Positions 8,708 through 17,887 of a stretch of 19,787 nucleotides of DNA are shown here, piece by piece. The first letter of the stretch is position 1. Each line of letters opens with the position of its first letter. The stretch comes from Gyrodactylus bullatarudis (lineage: Eukaryota; Platyhelminthes; Monogenea; Gyrodactylidea; Gyrodactylidae): assembly GCA_012064415.1 (NCBI GenBank), contig SSNU01002999.1, positions 1 to 19,787 of the forward strand, written 5' to 3'. A program made the position numbers and the translations under genes. Under the pieces are notes generated by a model. It was not told the origin of the DNA. It was given only the letters and a program-made list of their open reading frames with translations, and made no database searches.

Positions 8708-9028
8708 GGCGAATGGTTAATCAGAGCTGACAGCCAATCAGAGAAGAGCCTAATGATTCTACGGATTCTGAGCCATGAGGCTGGGCATCGAGGTCTTCCT
8801 CTTGAAATCCGGGCGATCGCGGGTAAGCGGATGGGCTCGATGTGGGCGTGTCGTAGATGTTCGCGACACCAGGAAGGCATACTAACCGATGGGGATGTGC
8901 ATGCGATGAAGGTCGCGCCTCTTGTAATCTGATGCCTGGATCCGAGGAGAGAGAGTAGTCTACAGTGTTCGCAGGGAGCTTGGAGGCTAACCCGGAAGCA
9001 GACTCATAGCGACAGGGTCGAGTAAAAC
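8708..9028. repeat. GC-richer repeat, unit B
   Basis: Begins 308 bp after unit A with nearly the same first 34 bases (GGCGAATGGTTAATCAGAGC...). Its second half, from CCAGGAAGGCATACTAACC onward, is almost identical to unit C. It ends where the tRNA-like fragment begins. Open frames on the minus strand here lack any known domain and are probably incidental to the higher GC. Confidence 0.7.
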
Positions 9029-9060
9029 AGCAGAGTGGCGCAGTGGATGCGTGCAGGGCC
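9029..9060 (+). pseudogene. 5' half of an initiator tRNA-Met-like sequence
   Basis: The 32 bases beginning AGCAGAGTGGCGCAGTGG match the 5' part of metazoan initiator tRNA-Met as I know it, with about two substitutions (in the D arm and the anticodon stem). The acceptor strand, the D arm with the A-box, and the 5' anticodon stem GGG are present. The match stops in the anticodon loop just before the CAU anticodon, and the next base begins the LTR at 9061. No 3' half is present. It could be a tRNA gene broken by the LTR element, a tRNA-derived SINE head, or a captured tRNA half. Confidence 0.6.
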
Positions 9061-9490
9061 TGTAGAGGTGATTGGTCTTCGTTCTCACTCATTACAGATT
9101 TCACCAGACTTTTATTAACAATGAGAGAAGAAGTGACGTAGTATTGATTGTATATTTAATGATATAATTCAAGTTTAAAGCTATTCAAAATTATTATAAA
9201 TTGATTTACTCAAGTTTGTCTGTTTATGTTTACAAATAAAAAAAACGTTTCAAAAATAATTTTCAACATTGGGCAAAATCATTAATAATATTACTTAAAT
9301 TCTGTATTAAATGTATAAAAACATGCTTTCTGACTTCATAGTTTATTATTATTCAAGAGGTAATGTTTTCATAGTGTTTTTAACAAGTTATCAAATAAAT
9401 ATTCTGGTAAATTGTTTATGAATAAAATTTCAATTGGGAATTAGTATTCAGGGTAGATAACTAGATTAAAAAGGGATTAGATTCACCACA
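9061..9490 (-). repeat. 3' LTR of the minus-strand Ty3/gypsy element
   Basis: The outer boundary TGTAGAGG at 9061 is the reverse complement of an LTR end ...CTCTACA. The first 162 bp are confirmed by the second copy. The inner boundary is a guess: CCACA at 9486-9490 would give a TG...CA LTR of about 430 bp, but no convincing purine tract lies beside it. AATAAA in minus orientation near 9115 fits the R region. Confidence 0.6.
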
Positions 9491-10569
9491 GGGATTGTAT
9501 ATCATTTGTGAGCGGGATCTCACAAGCACCATTTTCTTTTGAAGATGGCTCTACGTATGCTGGAATACATCGATTAATTGACACTACATCTTCTTTCCCG
9601 TCCAGAAATACAATTGTTATTGTTTTATCATTCATTTTCAGCTTTTTGAATGGACCCTTGTACCTCGTGTCTAGGCAATTTTTCATTTTATTATTTTTAA
9701 CTAATAGAACAAACTCACATTCTTTGAGGGATTCAGGTACATAATACGGCATGTCTTTTCTGGGCATCGAGCAGGGTTTTATACACTTCATTACATCAAG
9801 TAGTCTTTGAAAGAAAATATCTTGACTCTGGACCGTAGGCTGATTACACATATTATTGGAATATTTTGACCGTATAGCATATTAGCAGGTGTTAAATTGT
9901 TCGGTTTCTTAACAGTATTCCGTAATCCAAGCAATAAATATGGCAAGTGTTTTGTCCAGTTTGTTTGACCAGTAGCACGTAATGCTTCTTTAAGGATTTT
10001 ATGTTGCCTCTTATCCATACCATTAGCTTTCGGATTATATGCAGAGGTGCTCTTATGAGTGATGGGTGGAAGTTGCAGCATTCTCGGAATTCTTGTGACA
10101 TAAAGTTCGATCCACGGTCAGTTACAATGACTCTTGGTATCCCATAATTTGCTATTTAATGCAATTCGAAGTTTGATATGACATCACTTGACTTCGTAGA
10201 CTTCAGTGGGATTGCAGTTAACCATCTTGTGAACCTGTCTGTTATAGTCAGTATGTGGCTAAAACCTTCATCATTTGGCAAATCGGTGATGTCCATGTTC
10301 ACTGTACCAAACCTCTCATTAGGAATTAGTATGCTGATGTTCTTTGAAACCGTGTTACGTAGTGTTTTGGACTTTTGACAACTTAAACACTTCTTTGCCA
10401 TCTCACGGATATCATTCCTCATCTTCGGCCAGTAGTATAAACGTTCAATATTCTGAATAGTGGTTTTCTTTCCAGGGTGGTTTAAATCATGTATACTTCT
10501 GAATACTTTCACCCGTAAGGTCTCAGGAACATATGGAATTGGAATTTCATCATTATAAAAAATAATCAA
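9483..10569 (-). pseudogene. Ty3/gypsy integrase remnant
   Basis: The HHCC zinc-binding part reads HDLNHPG...CLSCQKSK near the start. The core retains NMDITDLP and VTDRGSNF, carrying the first two catalytic aspartates. The third catalytic position, in the block YNPKANGMDKRQHK, is lysine instead of glutamate. A C-terminal part follows to a stop at 9483, ending ...NDIQSLW. The coding track changes frame at about 10156 and again around 9800-9850, so no single protein is made. The family role is insertion of the cDNA into the host chromosome; this copy is dead by frameshift and by the lost catalytic glutamate. Confidence 0.85.
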
Positions 10570-10576
10570 GTAACCT

Positions 10577-11360
10577 TTAACAAGTTTTTTTTATGAACTT
10601 CGATTGGTTTTCATTCACATTTGGAACCTTTTTTAGTTCTCGATTCAACTCTTCAGGTTTGACGTTTTCTACTTCCTTGTAGGTAACATTAACATTTCTA
10701 CTTAAAACATCAGCCGTGATATTCTCTTCTCCATTAATATGCTTAATTTCGAAGTTGTACCCTGATAGTTTTCTCAACTGTCTGTGATCTTTTGTTGTAG
10801 TCATTTTTCGGTTTCCTGATAGCAGAGAGTGGGTTCATATGATCAGTGTAAACTGTTACATTTTGAGCTTCGACATAATGCTTGAACTTGTCAGTGACTG
10901 CCTCAAACAATGCTAGTAGTTCCAGTTCAAATGTTGTCATTTTAGTTTCATTCTTATCAGTTTTTCTTGAGTAGAATTCGATAGGTTTTCTCTGACCATC
11001 TACAATCTGCTCTATGACTGCTCCTATGGCTTTTGATGATGCGTCAGTATATATTTGGAATGGAATGTCGTAGTCGGGAGTATAGATGGTTGGATTCTGA
11101 CTGAAGCTATTTTTCAATTCTTCATATTTTCTCCTTGTATTTTCATCAAGTTGGATTTTTTTCGATTCTTTTACACGTTTGGACTCTGGAATCACAAGAT
11201 CGTATAAAGACGAAGAAATTTCGGCAAACTTTTGTATGAATCTCCGGTAATATGAAAATAATCCAAGGACCTTTCTAAGTTCTCTATTGCTCGTTGGTTC
11301 CTTCAAATTTTTGATCACGTCGAGTTTATAAGATAATGGGTTGATCCTCTTGTGACTCAT
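10577..11360 (-). pseudogene. Ty3/gypsy RNase H and RT thumb/connection remnant
   Basis: Includes the RT-RNase H connection LGLFSYYRRFIQKFAEI, then RNase H with its catalytic residues visible in YTDASSKAIGAV, FELELLALFEA and VYTDHMNPL. A frame change near 10800 leads into GYNFEIKHINGEENITADVLSR, the typical end of Ty3/gypsy RNase H. It stops at 10577, shortly before the integrase frame. The role in an active element is removal of RNA from the RNA-DNA hybrid. Confidence 0.85.
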
Positions 11361-12360
11361 GACCGATGAAGGATATTGTATTCAAGTTCCATTCACATTT
11401 AAGAAAGTTTATCATCAATTTGTTGGGCTCAATTAGATTTAGGACCTTCTTGATGTGATCTATATGTTCATCGATGGATTCACTAAAAATTAAAATATCA
11501 TCAATATAAACATGGGCGAAATCAAGTTCTTGAAAAATAGAATCAACATATCTCTGAAATGCCTGTGCAGCGTTCTTCAAACTGTATGGGAGTCTCAGGT
11601 ACTCGTAGAGGCCAAATGAAGTCATGATAGCTGTTTCTTTACACTATCTTCATCCAGCTGTATTTGGTGGAACGCTTTGCTCAAGTAAATTTTTGAAAAG
11701 AGTTTCTTGTTGCTAGCATTTTGGAGTATATCGTTGACAATTGGCAGAGGATATTCATCTTTCAGCGTCAAGTTGTTCAGTTCTCTGTAATCGCCACAGA
11801 TTCTAAGTTCACCATTGGGCTTTTCTTGTATCAACATCGGGCTAGACCAGTGTGAGTTTGACCTTTGAATGATCTTCATTTTTTCGAGAGATTGCAGTTG
11901 TTCTTTGATCATAACAAGGGTTTTGGGGTCATACTTCTTCTTGTACCTTTTATTGCAATATTTATTCGGGAAAGTGTCAATATTATGTTTAATAATACTA
12001 CATTTCTCGAATTTGATAAGGTTAGCACTGGGTTTGGACTTATATTCATTGATTATATCATTGATGATTTTATTTTCACAATTTTTACTCATTAGTAACA
12101 ATGCGACATAACCATTCATCAGGTATTTGCACTTCAAAGTAATTTTCGTTAGATTGTCATAAATCGATTTTTCTTTGGGATTGATGCATAAGTCAAAGTT
12201 TGAAAGGAAGTCATTGCCAATAATGTTGAAATCAGTATCTGCAATAATAAATTCCCATTGGAATTCTCTTCTGAGGCCGAGGGAAACTTTGAGTGTTAAT
12301 GATCCATGAGGGGGAGTATATTTGTAGTTGTGAGAATCAATGTTCTTTTTGAATTCGTTA
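11326..12360 (-). pseudogene. Ty3/gypsy protease C-terminal part and reverse transcriptase remnant
   Basis: From 12360 downward the frame reads the back half of an aspartic protease (FNIIGNDFLSNFDLCINP). The DTG active-site part is not found, so the front half is deleted or scrambled. Then comes RT: SNSHWSSPMLIQEKPNGELR, RICGDYRELNNLTLKDEYPL, a first catalytic block SKIYLSKAFHQI with tyrosine where the aspartate should be, a one-base frame break at about 11635 in an A run, and YIDDILIF with its two catalytic aspartates. A further frame change lies near 11350. It is not functional. Confidence 0.85.
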
Positions 12361-12368
12361 TCAAGCAG

Positions 12369-12632
12369 TCAGATAATATCTGGTCGACTAGTGTTCAGAG
12401 TTTCTAACTTGATTGCCTCAGCACACAAGTTGTCAGTTAGGATTGTTGTGAAGAGTGTCCAGGGGGTTTGGTTGTCACCGTTTAAACGTTTGAGTTTCTC
12501 GAAAGTTTCACAAGGCTTAGCATAGTTGAGTTTCGTAGCTTTTATTGTGTCATTCATTTCAAAGGACTTTGGCTTTGCAAATTTCAGCTCATTGCACAAG
12601 GCTTTGAAAGGGTTTGGATTTAGGCTTAGCAT
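12369..12632 (-). pseudogene. Gag-region remnant of the minus-strand element
   Basis: An 87-residue frame between the primer-binding site and the protease remnant, in the same frame as the latter but separated by a TGA. It contains KLNYAKP, which recurs in the sequence just upstream because a 21-bp direct repeat lies at about 12513 and 12624. No zinc knuckle is visible. Position suggests degenerate gag or the gag/protease joint after a deletion; sequence alone does not prove it. Confidence 0.4.
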
Positions 12633-12825
12633 AGTTGAGTTTCTGGTGCATAATTAGATTGTAGTCGATTGGTTCTAAACGATCTATTAGCTTGGGTGTG
12701 AACGTGAAAAATTGAGCTGTTCATCATCGCGGAACTTAACTTCAGTTTCGGAGTTGGATGACTGATTATTAATCAGTGATTAACATGTTGACTGTGAGGG
12801 AGATGATTCTAAGGTTTGGAAGGAC

Positions 12826-12843
12826 CGGGTCGTTCGGGGGCCA
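12826..12843 (-). other. Putative primer-binding site of the minus-strand element
   Basis: Five bases inside the 5' LTR end, the minus strand reads TGGCCCCCGAACGACCCG. It begins TGG, as expected for pairing with a tRNA CCA end. The tRNA is not identified. Confidence 0.5.
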
Positions 12844-12848
12844 AATTC

Positions 12849-13010
12849 TGTAGAGGTGATTGGTCTTCGTTCTCACTCATTACAGATTTCTCCAGACTTT
12901 TATAAACAAAGAGAGTAGAAGTGACTTAGTATTGATTGTATATTTTATGATATAATTCAAGTTAAAAGCTATTCAAAATTATTACAAATTGATTTACTCA
13001 AATTTGTCTG
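12849..13010 (-). repeat. Truncated 5' LTR of the minus-strand Ty3/gypsy element
   Basis: Matches 9061-9222 over 162 bp with 9 differences, then similarity stops abruptly after TTTGTCTG. Only the R-U5 side survives, so no target-site duplication can be checked. Confidence 0.8.
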
Positions 13011-13171
13011 GCTTATAGTAATAATAATAATGTCTTCCGTATGAAAATAGAACTCTTTTGGTTCTCTCTAAATATAATAATCAAATATAACATACATATC
13101 AGTTAATTTCTACTCTTGATAAATTTAAATTTTTGAAATATGTTATATGAAATAAACATTGGTTATTCATC

Positions 13172-13822
13172 AAGGGAACCAAGAGAATCGTCAGTGAGGA
13201 AGAGGTATTAAATGAGATAAACCGAATAAAGGAAAGACTGAAGGTAAATTGATATCCAGATAACTTTGTTCGAAAATATATTGAGAAGGCTTTAGAAGAA
13301 GAAGCTAACCAACAAGAGACTCAAAATGAACAGAGTGAATCGAATGTCCAAATTCATGTCAGACTAACATTCAAGGGAGATGGACATAGCCATGACTTAA
13401 GAAGAAAGCTGAACACACTTGTGAAGGAAAATTATGTTCGCATACAATTGAAGCTAGTATTCGAAACCGCAAGTTTGATCAAATTTCAACTTAAAGACAG
13501 GCTAGAAACAAAAGAACAATCAAATTTCATTTACTGATTCGAAGCTACCTGTGGTGCTAAATACATTGGACAGACCAAAAGAAGACTTTCAATAAGAATA
13601 CACGAGAATCTCAACAAAAATAGTTCTTCAATCAAAAAAAATTTGGATAGATGCGGTTGTGAAACAAATAAAGAAAATTTCAAAATTTTATTATAATGCC
13701 CAAACGACAATCTAACAGAACTTAAAATAAGAGAAAAGTTCTTGATAATGAAAGAGAACCAAAACCAATCAAAAAAAACCATCTTCATGACTTGCAGTTA
13801 CCTTAGCGAAATTGATTTTTAA
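13172..13822 (+). pseudogene. Penelope-like element 3' end with GIY-YIG endonuclease remnant
   Basis: A single frame of 217 codons with no indels is broken by three stops (13250, 13535, 13694). It opens with KGTKRIVSEEEV, the kind of block that follows the RT thumb in non-LTR and Penelope-like elements. It continues through FKGDGHSHDLRRKLN and LVFETASLIKFQLKDRL, then FIY-stop-FEATCGAKYIGQTKRRLSIRIHEN. The FIY and KYIG pieces and the following arginine match a GIY-YIG nuclease behind a CxC-like linker, which is diagnostic of Penelope-like elements. The upstream RT is missing. Family role: target cleavage during retrotransposition. Stops are the only damage, so this is a fairly recent 5'-truncated copy. 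Confidence 0.75.
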
Positions 13823-13828
13823 TTTTTC

Positions 13829-14001
13829 CACCAGGAAGGCATACTAACCGATGGGGATGTGCATGCGATGAAGGTCGCGCCTCTCGTAATCTGATGCCTG
13901 GATCCGAGGAGAGAGAGTAGTCACAAGTGTTCGCAGGGAGCTTGGAGACTAACCCGGAAACAGACTCGTAGCAGCAGAGTGAGACAGGCTCTGGTCAGAT
14001 T
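13829..14001. repeat. GC-richer repeat, unit C (partial)
   Basis: From CCAGGAAGGCATACTAACC to CTCTGGTCAGATT. The first part is nearly identical to 8869-9010 of unit B; the last part follows unit A (8620-8640). The left edge is cut by the Penelope-like relic and the right edge by the plus-strand LTR remnant. Confidence 0.75.
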
Positions 14002-14003
14002 AT

Positions 14004-14100
14004 ATCAATATAATCATCATTATTATCTCCGTAAAATCCTCGTTCTCAATTAATCCTTGTAACATCAAGTCATCAACTGAGATTAAAGGTTGACATTACA
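14004..14100 (+). repeat. Truncated 5' LTR of the plus-strand element
   Basis: 97 bp matching the last 97 bp of the 3' LTR (to 19574), ending GACATTACA. Everything upstream of ATCAATATAATC is missing and replaced by repeat unit C. Confidence 0.88.
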
Positions 14101-14102
14101 AT

Positions 14103-14118
14103 TGGTAGCAGATCGTTT
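14103..14118 (+). other. Putative primer-binding site of the plus-strand element
   Basis: TGGTAGCAGATCGTTT starts two bases after the LTR end, in the standard place and with the standard TGG start for tRNA priming. The tRNA is not identified. Confidence 0.6.
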
Positions 14119-14153
14119 TAAATCTGAAGATTATTAAACTCAAACCGACAAAG

Positions 14154-15071
14154 ATGGGAACACAAGATGATCAAGCAGATATTGAACCGTCAAACATCAA
14201 TACAACTCGTTTACAACAGAAAAAGCTCGATGAAGAGGTTAATATTGCCAAAGAAAAAGAGTCAGAATCTTCAATTACTTATTCCTCGCATTATTCCAAC
14301 ATACAGAACTTTATTAAATTCTCTCTTCACAACTACGCACGATGGAAAGACGAATTAGATCTCTTTTGGATGGGAAAGAAACTCAATGAATGTGAAAAGT
14401 TCAGAGATGCATTATTCTCTATTCCTGATGATTTAAGATCAAAGCTTCCCATTATCACAACAGAAAATAGAAAACTTAGCCATTTATTCAAAGTCATTGA
14501 AGAAAAACTTCTGGAAGAAAAACGTGTTTCATGTCGGGAATTGTGTGAAAAATTGAAAGCCATGAAAATTCTTCCATCCGAGGCACTTCGAAAACTAAAT
14601 CAAATGTATCCGAATGATACAGAATTAGCAACAACCACTTTCGAACAAAATCTTCCAGAAAAACTTTCACCCAAATACCATAAGTATACGCAAATAGAAA
14701 TTAACATCACCAGCATCATAAAACTACTCGACCATGGATTTAAAAGACATGAAAAAGGCGAAAAAACAGCAGATATCTACTGCAACTCAACGCATGACCG
14801 CAAAACTTCTATTGAAGAAAAACTACTCGAAAAACTTGAATCAATAGAAAAACGAATTCAAATTATTGAAGAGAAGGAAGAATCAAACGTTCATCATGTG
14901 AGAAACTTCAGTCGACGAAGCCAATCAAGAACGCACTTCAGAAATGGAAGATCACCTTCTAATGAAAGACAACAGCATGAAATATGTTATTATCATCGAA
15001 GATTTGGTAAAGAAAGCTATCGATGTACGAAACCATGTAAATTTGTATCCGAAAATCCTGATTTAAACTGA
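14154..15071 (+). CDS. gag: Gag protein of the plus-strand Ty3/gypsy element
   Basis: An uninterrupted frame of 305 codons from ATG at 14154. Residues about 1-45 are polar and low-complexity. A capsid-like middle follows, starting near FIKFSLHNYARWKDELDLFW, then a charged coiled-coil-prone stretch (EEKLLEKLESIEKRIQIIEE, around residues 222-241) and an SR/RN-rich basic tail. Near the end, C278-x2-H281-x9-C291-x3-C295 (CYYHRRFGKESYRCTKPCKF) is a zinc-binding motif of the kind found at the gag end of many arthropod gypsy-like elements. The role is packaging of element RNA into cytoplasmic particles. The stop TGA is part of a -1 frameshift signal that joins gag to pol. This is the only intact frame of the element. 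Confidence 0.85.
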   Translation: MGTQDDQADIEPSNINTTRLQQKKLDEEVNIAKEKESESSITYSSHYSNIQNFIKFSLHNYARWKDELDLFWMGKKLNECEKFRDALFSIPDDLRSKLPIITTENRKLSHLFKVIEEKLLEEKRVSCRELCEKLKAMKILPSEALRKLNQMYPNDTELATTTFEQNLPEKLSPKYHKYTQIEINITSIIKLLDHGFKRHEKGEKTADIYCNSTHDRKTSIEEKLLEKLESIEKRIQIIEEKEESNVHHVRNFSRRSQSRTHFRNGRSPSNERQQHEICYYHRRFGKESYRCTKPCKFVSENPDLN

Positions 15072-15123
15072 AAGGCGACATGCTAACGACGACGAATCAT
15101 GTTGCCAAAGAATTCAAGTCGTC
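15062..15123 (+). promoter_or_regulatory. Programmed -1 ribosomal frameshift signal: slippery site plus H-type pseudoknot
   Basis: TTTAAAC (15062-15068) lies in the gag reading phase as GA-T TTA AAC, directly before the TGA stop. A -1 slip enters the pol frame as TTT-AAA-CTG, open into the protease. After a 5-nt spacer, GGCGACATG (15074-15082) can pair with CATGTTGCC (15098-15106), nine pairs including one G-U. GACGAC in its loop (15088-15093) can pair with GTCGTC (15118-15123). This gives stems of 9 and 6 pairs and connecting loops of 5, 4 and 11 nt, a standard frameshift pseudoknot. Confidence 0.82.
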
Positions 15124-16480
15124 ACAGCTGCAAATATGTTTACTAGTCATCAAAGATAAATCAATCAACGAAAACTTTCTCATTGACACAGGCAGTGTCG
15201 TATCAATTATCAGTATCAATTCGAAAATAAACAAAGATAATCTACTTCCCACCTCAAAAAAACTTTACGGAGCAAACAATCTCGAAATCAAGACATATGG
15301 TGAGATAACTCTTAAAATAACATTAAATTTAAAACGAGTATTTGAATGGAAATTTATAGTTGCTAAAACTACAATGAATATTATTGGTAATGATTTTCTA
15401 ATCTATAATGATATATTAATAAGGCCTAACAAAAGCTCTATCATTGATAACCTTACAAATGTAGAAAGCCATGGCAACAAAAAACCAATTGATGATGAAT
15501 GTCACTCGGTTACTACAAAGGAAAAATCAGCCTCGATGAAGCAAATACAAGATTTCATCAAAAAACCAAATTCAAACAATTTTCCCTGTAATGCTCCACA
15601 TTTCAACATTCAAACCCCAATGCACAGATATGTCTCTTGTAAATCACCATACAAAATGTCTCCAGCCCACCAGCAAGCAGCCAAAAAAATCATTGATAGC
15701 TTAATTGAATCAAAAATTTTACAAAGATCATCATCGAATTGGTCAAGCCCTATGTTACTTGTACCCAAACCAGACAAATCCTTTCGATTATGCGGTGACT
15801 TTAGAAAACTCAACAATCTAACATTAAAAGATGAATATCCCTTAAGCGACGTTGACTCAATAGTAAAATCTGCCAGTGAAAATAAATATTTTTCCAAAAT
15901 TGACCTAGTCATGGCATTCCATCAGATTCCATTAGACCCTCAAAGTGCAAAAAAGACTGCAATAAAGACGCCATTCGGTCTATTTGAATACATACGCATG
16001 CCATATGGTCTCAAAAATTCATCTCAAGCTTTCCAACGATTTATGGATACGATACTCAACGACCTTGACTTCATTCATTGCTATGTCGACGACATTATAG
16101 TCTTTACTGAATCACCAGAAGAACATGTAATCCACATAGAAAAATTACTCGAAACACTTAAGAAGAACAACATAAAAATTAATGAAACAAAATGTCAATT
16201 CTTATGTACAACAATCGAATTCCTGGGACATGAAATATCAAACAACGTAGTAAAACCAACAAAGCAAAGACTAGAAGACATAGAAAGAATAAGTATGCCT
16301 AATTCAGTCCGAAAACTCCGAAAATTCCTGGGAATGCTATCATTCTATCGATCCTATATCCCAAACTTCGCAGAAAAGACTCGAGAGTTATACGCTGAAT
16401 TAATATTCGAACCCAAAAGAAAGAGGACATCTAAGCCCATTCAGCTCAGCGAAAAAAGATCGAAGATATCAAAAAACTAA
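15063..16480 (+). pseudogene. pol: Pol, first part: protease and reverse transcriptase
   Basis: Reached by -1 frameshift from gag; an ATG at 15080 also begins this frame but is probably not the natural start. Counting from that ATG, an aspartic protease has D36-T-G (FLIDTGSVVSII) and a later IIGNDFL block. RT follows with SSNWSSPMLLVPKPDKSFRL, RLCGDFRKLNNLTLKDEYPL, the first catalytic aspartate D275 (FSKIDLVMAFHQI) and YVDD at 335-338 with both catalytic aspartates. The connection FLGMLSFYRSYIPNFAE is intact. A single-base loss in the A run at 16452-16457 then throws the frame into a stop at 16478. Protease and RT themselves look undamaged, so this copy died recently. Confidence 0.88.
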
Positions 16481-17595
16481 AAGAAGAATTCAAAAACTTA
16501 CCCATGAAATACACACCAAACTATGACAAAAAATTCCATCTATATACTGATGCCTCGAATCATGCAATTGGTGCAAGTCTTGAACAGGTTCAGAACGATA
16601 AAAGACTACCCTGTGAATTCTTTTCAAGAAATCTATCATGCGCTGAAAAAAATTATGCAACGTTTGAAAAAGAATTATTGGCAATACACGAAGCTGTCAC
16701 AAGGAAATTCAAGAATTTTCTCATAAGCCAAAAGTTTATCATTCACAGTGATGATTCCGCCCTCATAAATCTCATAAAAAACCCGACGGATAAACATTCA
16801 GCCAGAATAAATCGTCAATTGATGAGACTATCCGAATATGACTTTGAAATACTTCATATCAAAGGTAATCAAAATGTTACTGCAGACATCCTAACCAGAC
16901 TAAGTTCGTACACTATCTACCATCAACTAAACCTACCAACCCTTCAAGAACTTCAAAAGGCCCAACAAGAAGATGAAAATCTCAATATGATTGCTCAAAA
17001 TAAAAAGAAATTTCAATACAAAAAAATAGATGATATTTGGCTACACTGTACTCTCGAGAATAAACCATTGATACCTGAAAAACTTCGAAAAACCTACTTT
17101 GAAAATTGGCACAACCTAGCTCATCCCGGAAAAATAGCCAGCTTGGAACTATTACGAGAAAGATGTTTTTGGCCTTACATGAGCAGAGACATACTCCAAT
17201 GGGTTGATCAATGCCATCAATGCAAAACATCCAAAAAAACCAGAAAAGTTATATCGAAACCAAAGAACATTCCAATCCCAACCAAAAGATTCAGAACAAT
17301 TCACATTGATATAACAGACCTCCCAGAAGCAGAAGGTTACAAACATTTACTCACTATGACTGATAGATATAGTCGATGGTTGGAAGCCATTCCGCTAAAA
17401 TCAGCAGAAACGGCATATATATTACAAGCGATATTCCACCACTGGATAGCAAGGTTTGGGTACCAAAAGAGCTCATATCAGATAATAGTTCACAATTCAA
17501 ATCAAAAGATTTTCAAAAATTCTGTGAGTTTCTTGGCATTAAACATAATAAAACATGCACATATAACCCAAAAGCAAACGGTATGGATGAAATGA
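16452..17595 (+). pseudogene. pol: Pol, second part: RNase H and truncated integrase
   Basis: Continues pol in the next frame after the break in the A run. RNase H shows YTDASNHAIG, FEKELLAIHEA and HSDDSALI; the acidic residues are kept, though the last block differs from the usual TDH. Integrase follows with the HHCC domain (HNLAHPG, CHQCKTSK) and IHIDITDLP. A missing base at about 17457-17461 moves the rest, ELISDNSSQFKSKDF and YNPKANGMDE, into another frame that runs to 17590. All three integrase acidic residues are therefore still encoded, but in two frames. Everything after the last catalytic block is deleted, and the sequence passes straight into the purine tract. By comparison with the minus-strand element, about 0.5 kb of integrase is gone. 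Confidence 0.87.
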
Positions 17596-17602
17596 GGGAG
17601 AG
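17594..17602 (+). other. Polypurine tract of the plus-strand element
   Basis: GAGGGAGAG three bases before TGTAATAAC, the start of the 3' LTR. It fits the plus-strand primer site that precedes a 3' LTR. Confidence 0.6.
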
Positions 17603-17887
17603 TTATGTAATAACAAATTTGATTATCCTTTTGATGTTTCTCTTGAATATTCCATATAATTTAACCTCAAAACTAATTAATTACATTAACAATACCAAAA
17701 AGAATTATAATTACATAAAAAGAACAATATTTATAAATGTAAAAAATATTCGATTTATATTCAACATCATAATTTTAATTCATTGAATTTGTAAATGAGA
17801 ACCTAGTATATAACAAAACAAATATTAATTGTGAAACACACTTAATGGATATGCTGAAGGCATACACTTTGTTTGAATCACTAAATA

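Larger units (their letters stand above)
9061..13010 (-). mobile_element. Decayed Ty3/gypsy LTR retrotransposon, minus orientation
   Basis: Flanked by LTR copies in direct orientation (9061-9222 and 12849-13010 align over 162 bp with 9 differences). Inside, on the minus strand, lie a primer-binding site, a gag-region remnant, part of a protease, reverse transcriptase, RNase H and integrase in Ty3/gypsy order (RT-RH-IN). Several frameshifts and at least one stop make it inactive. The outer part of its 5' LTR (right side) is missing. It is related to the plus-strand element at 14004-19574 in protein sequence, but the LTR sequences differ. Confidence 0.85.

Noticed and set aside
8632..9104. Overlapping minus-strand frames of 82 and 127 codons
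   Set aside because: They lie in the GC-richer repeat, where stops are rarer. The two frames overlap and neither shows a domain. The longer one runs into the LTR.
15610..15912. 100-codon minus frame within pol
   Set aside because: It is an antisense shadow of the reverse transcriptase coding region.
16452..16457. A run at the RT/RNase H frame break as a possible programmed frameshift site
   Set aside because: The run is not in the phase needed for an X-XXY-YYZ slip, and no retroelement is expected to frameshift between RT and RNase H. Loss of one A explains it better.
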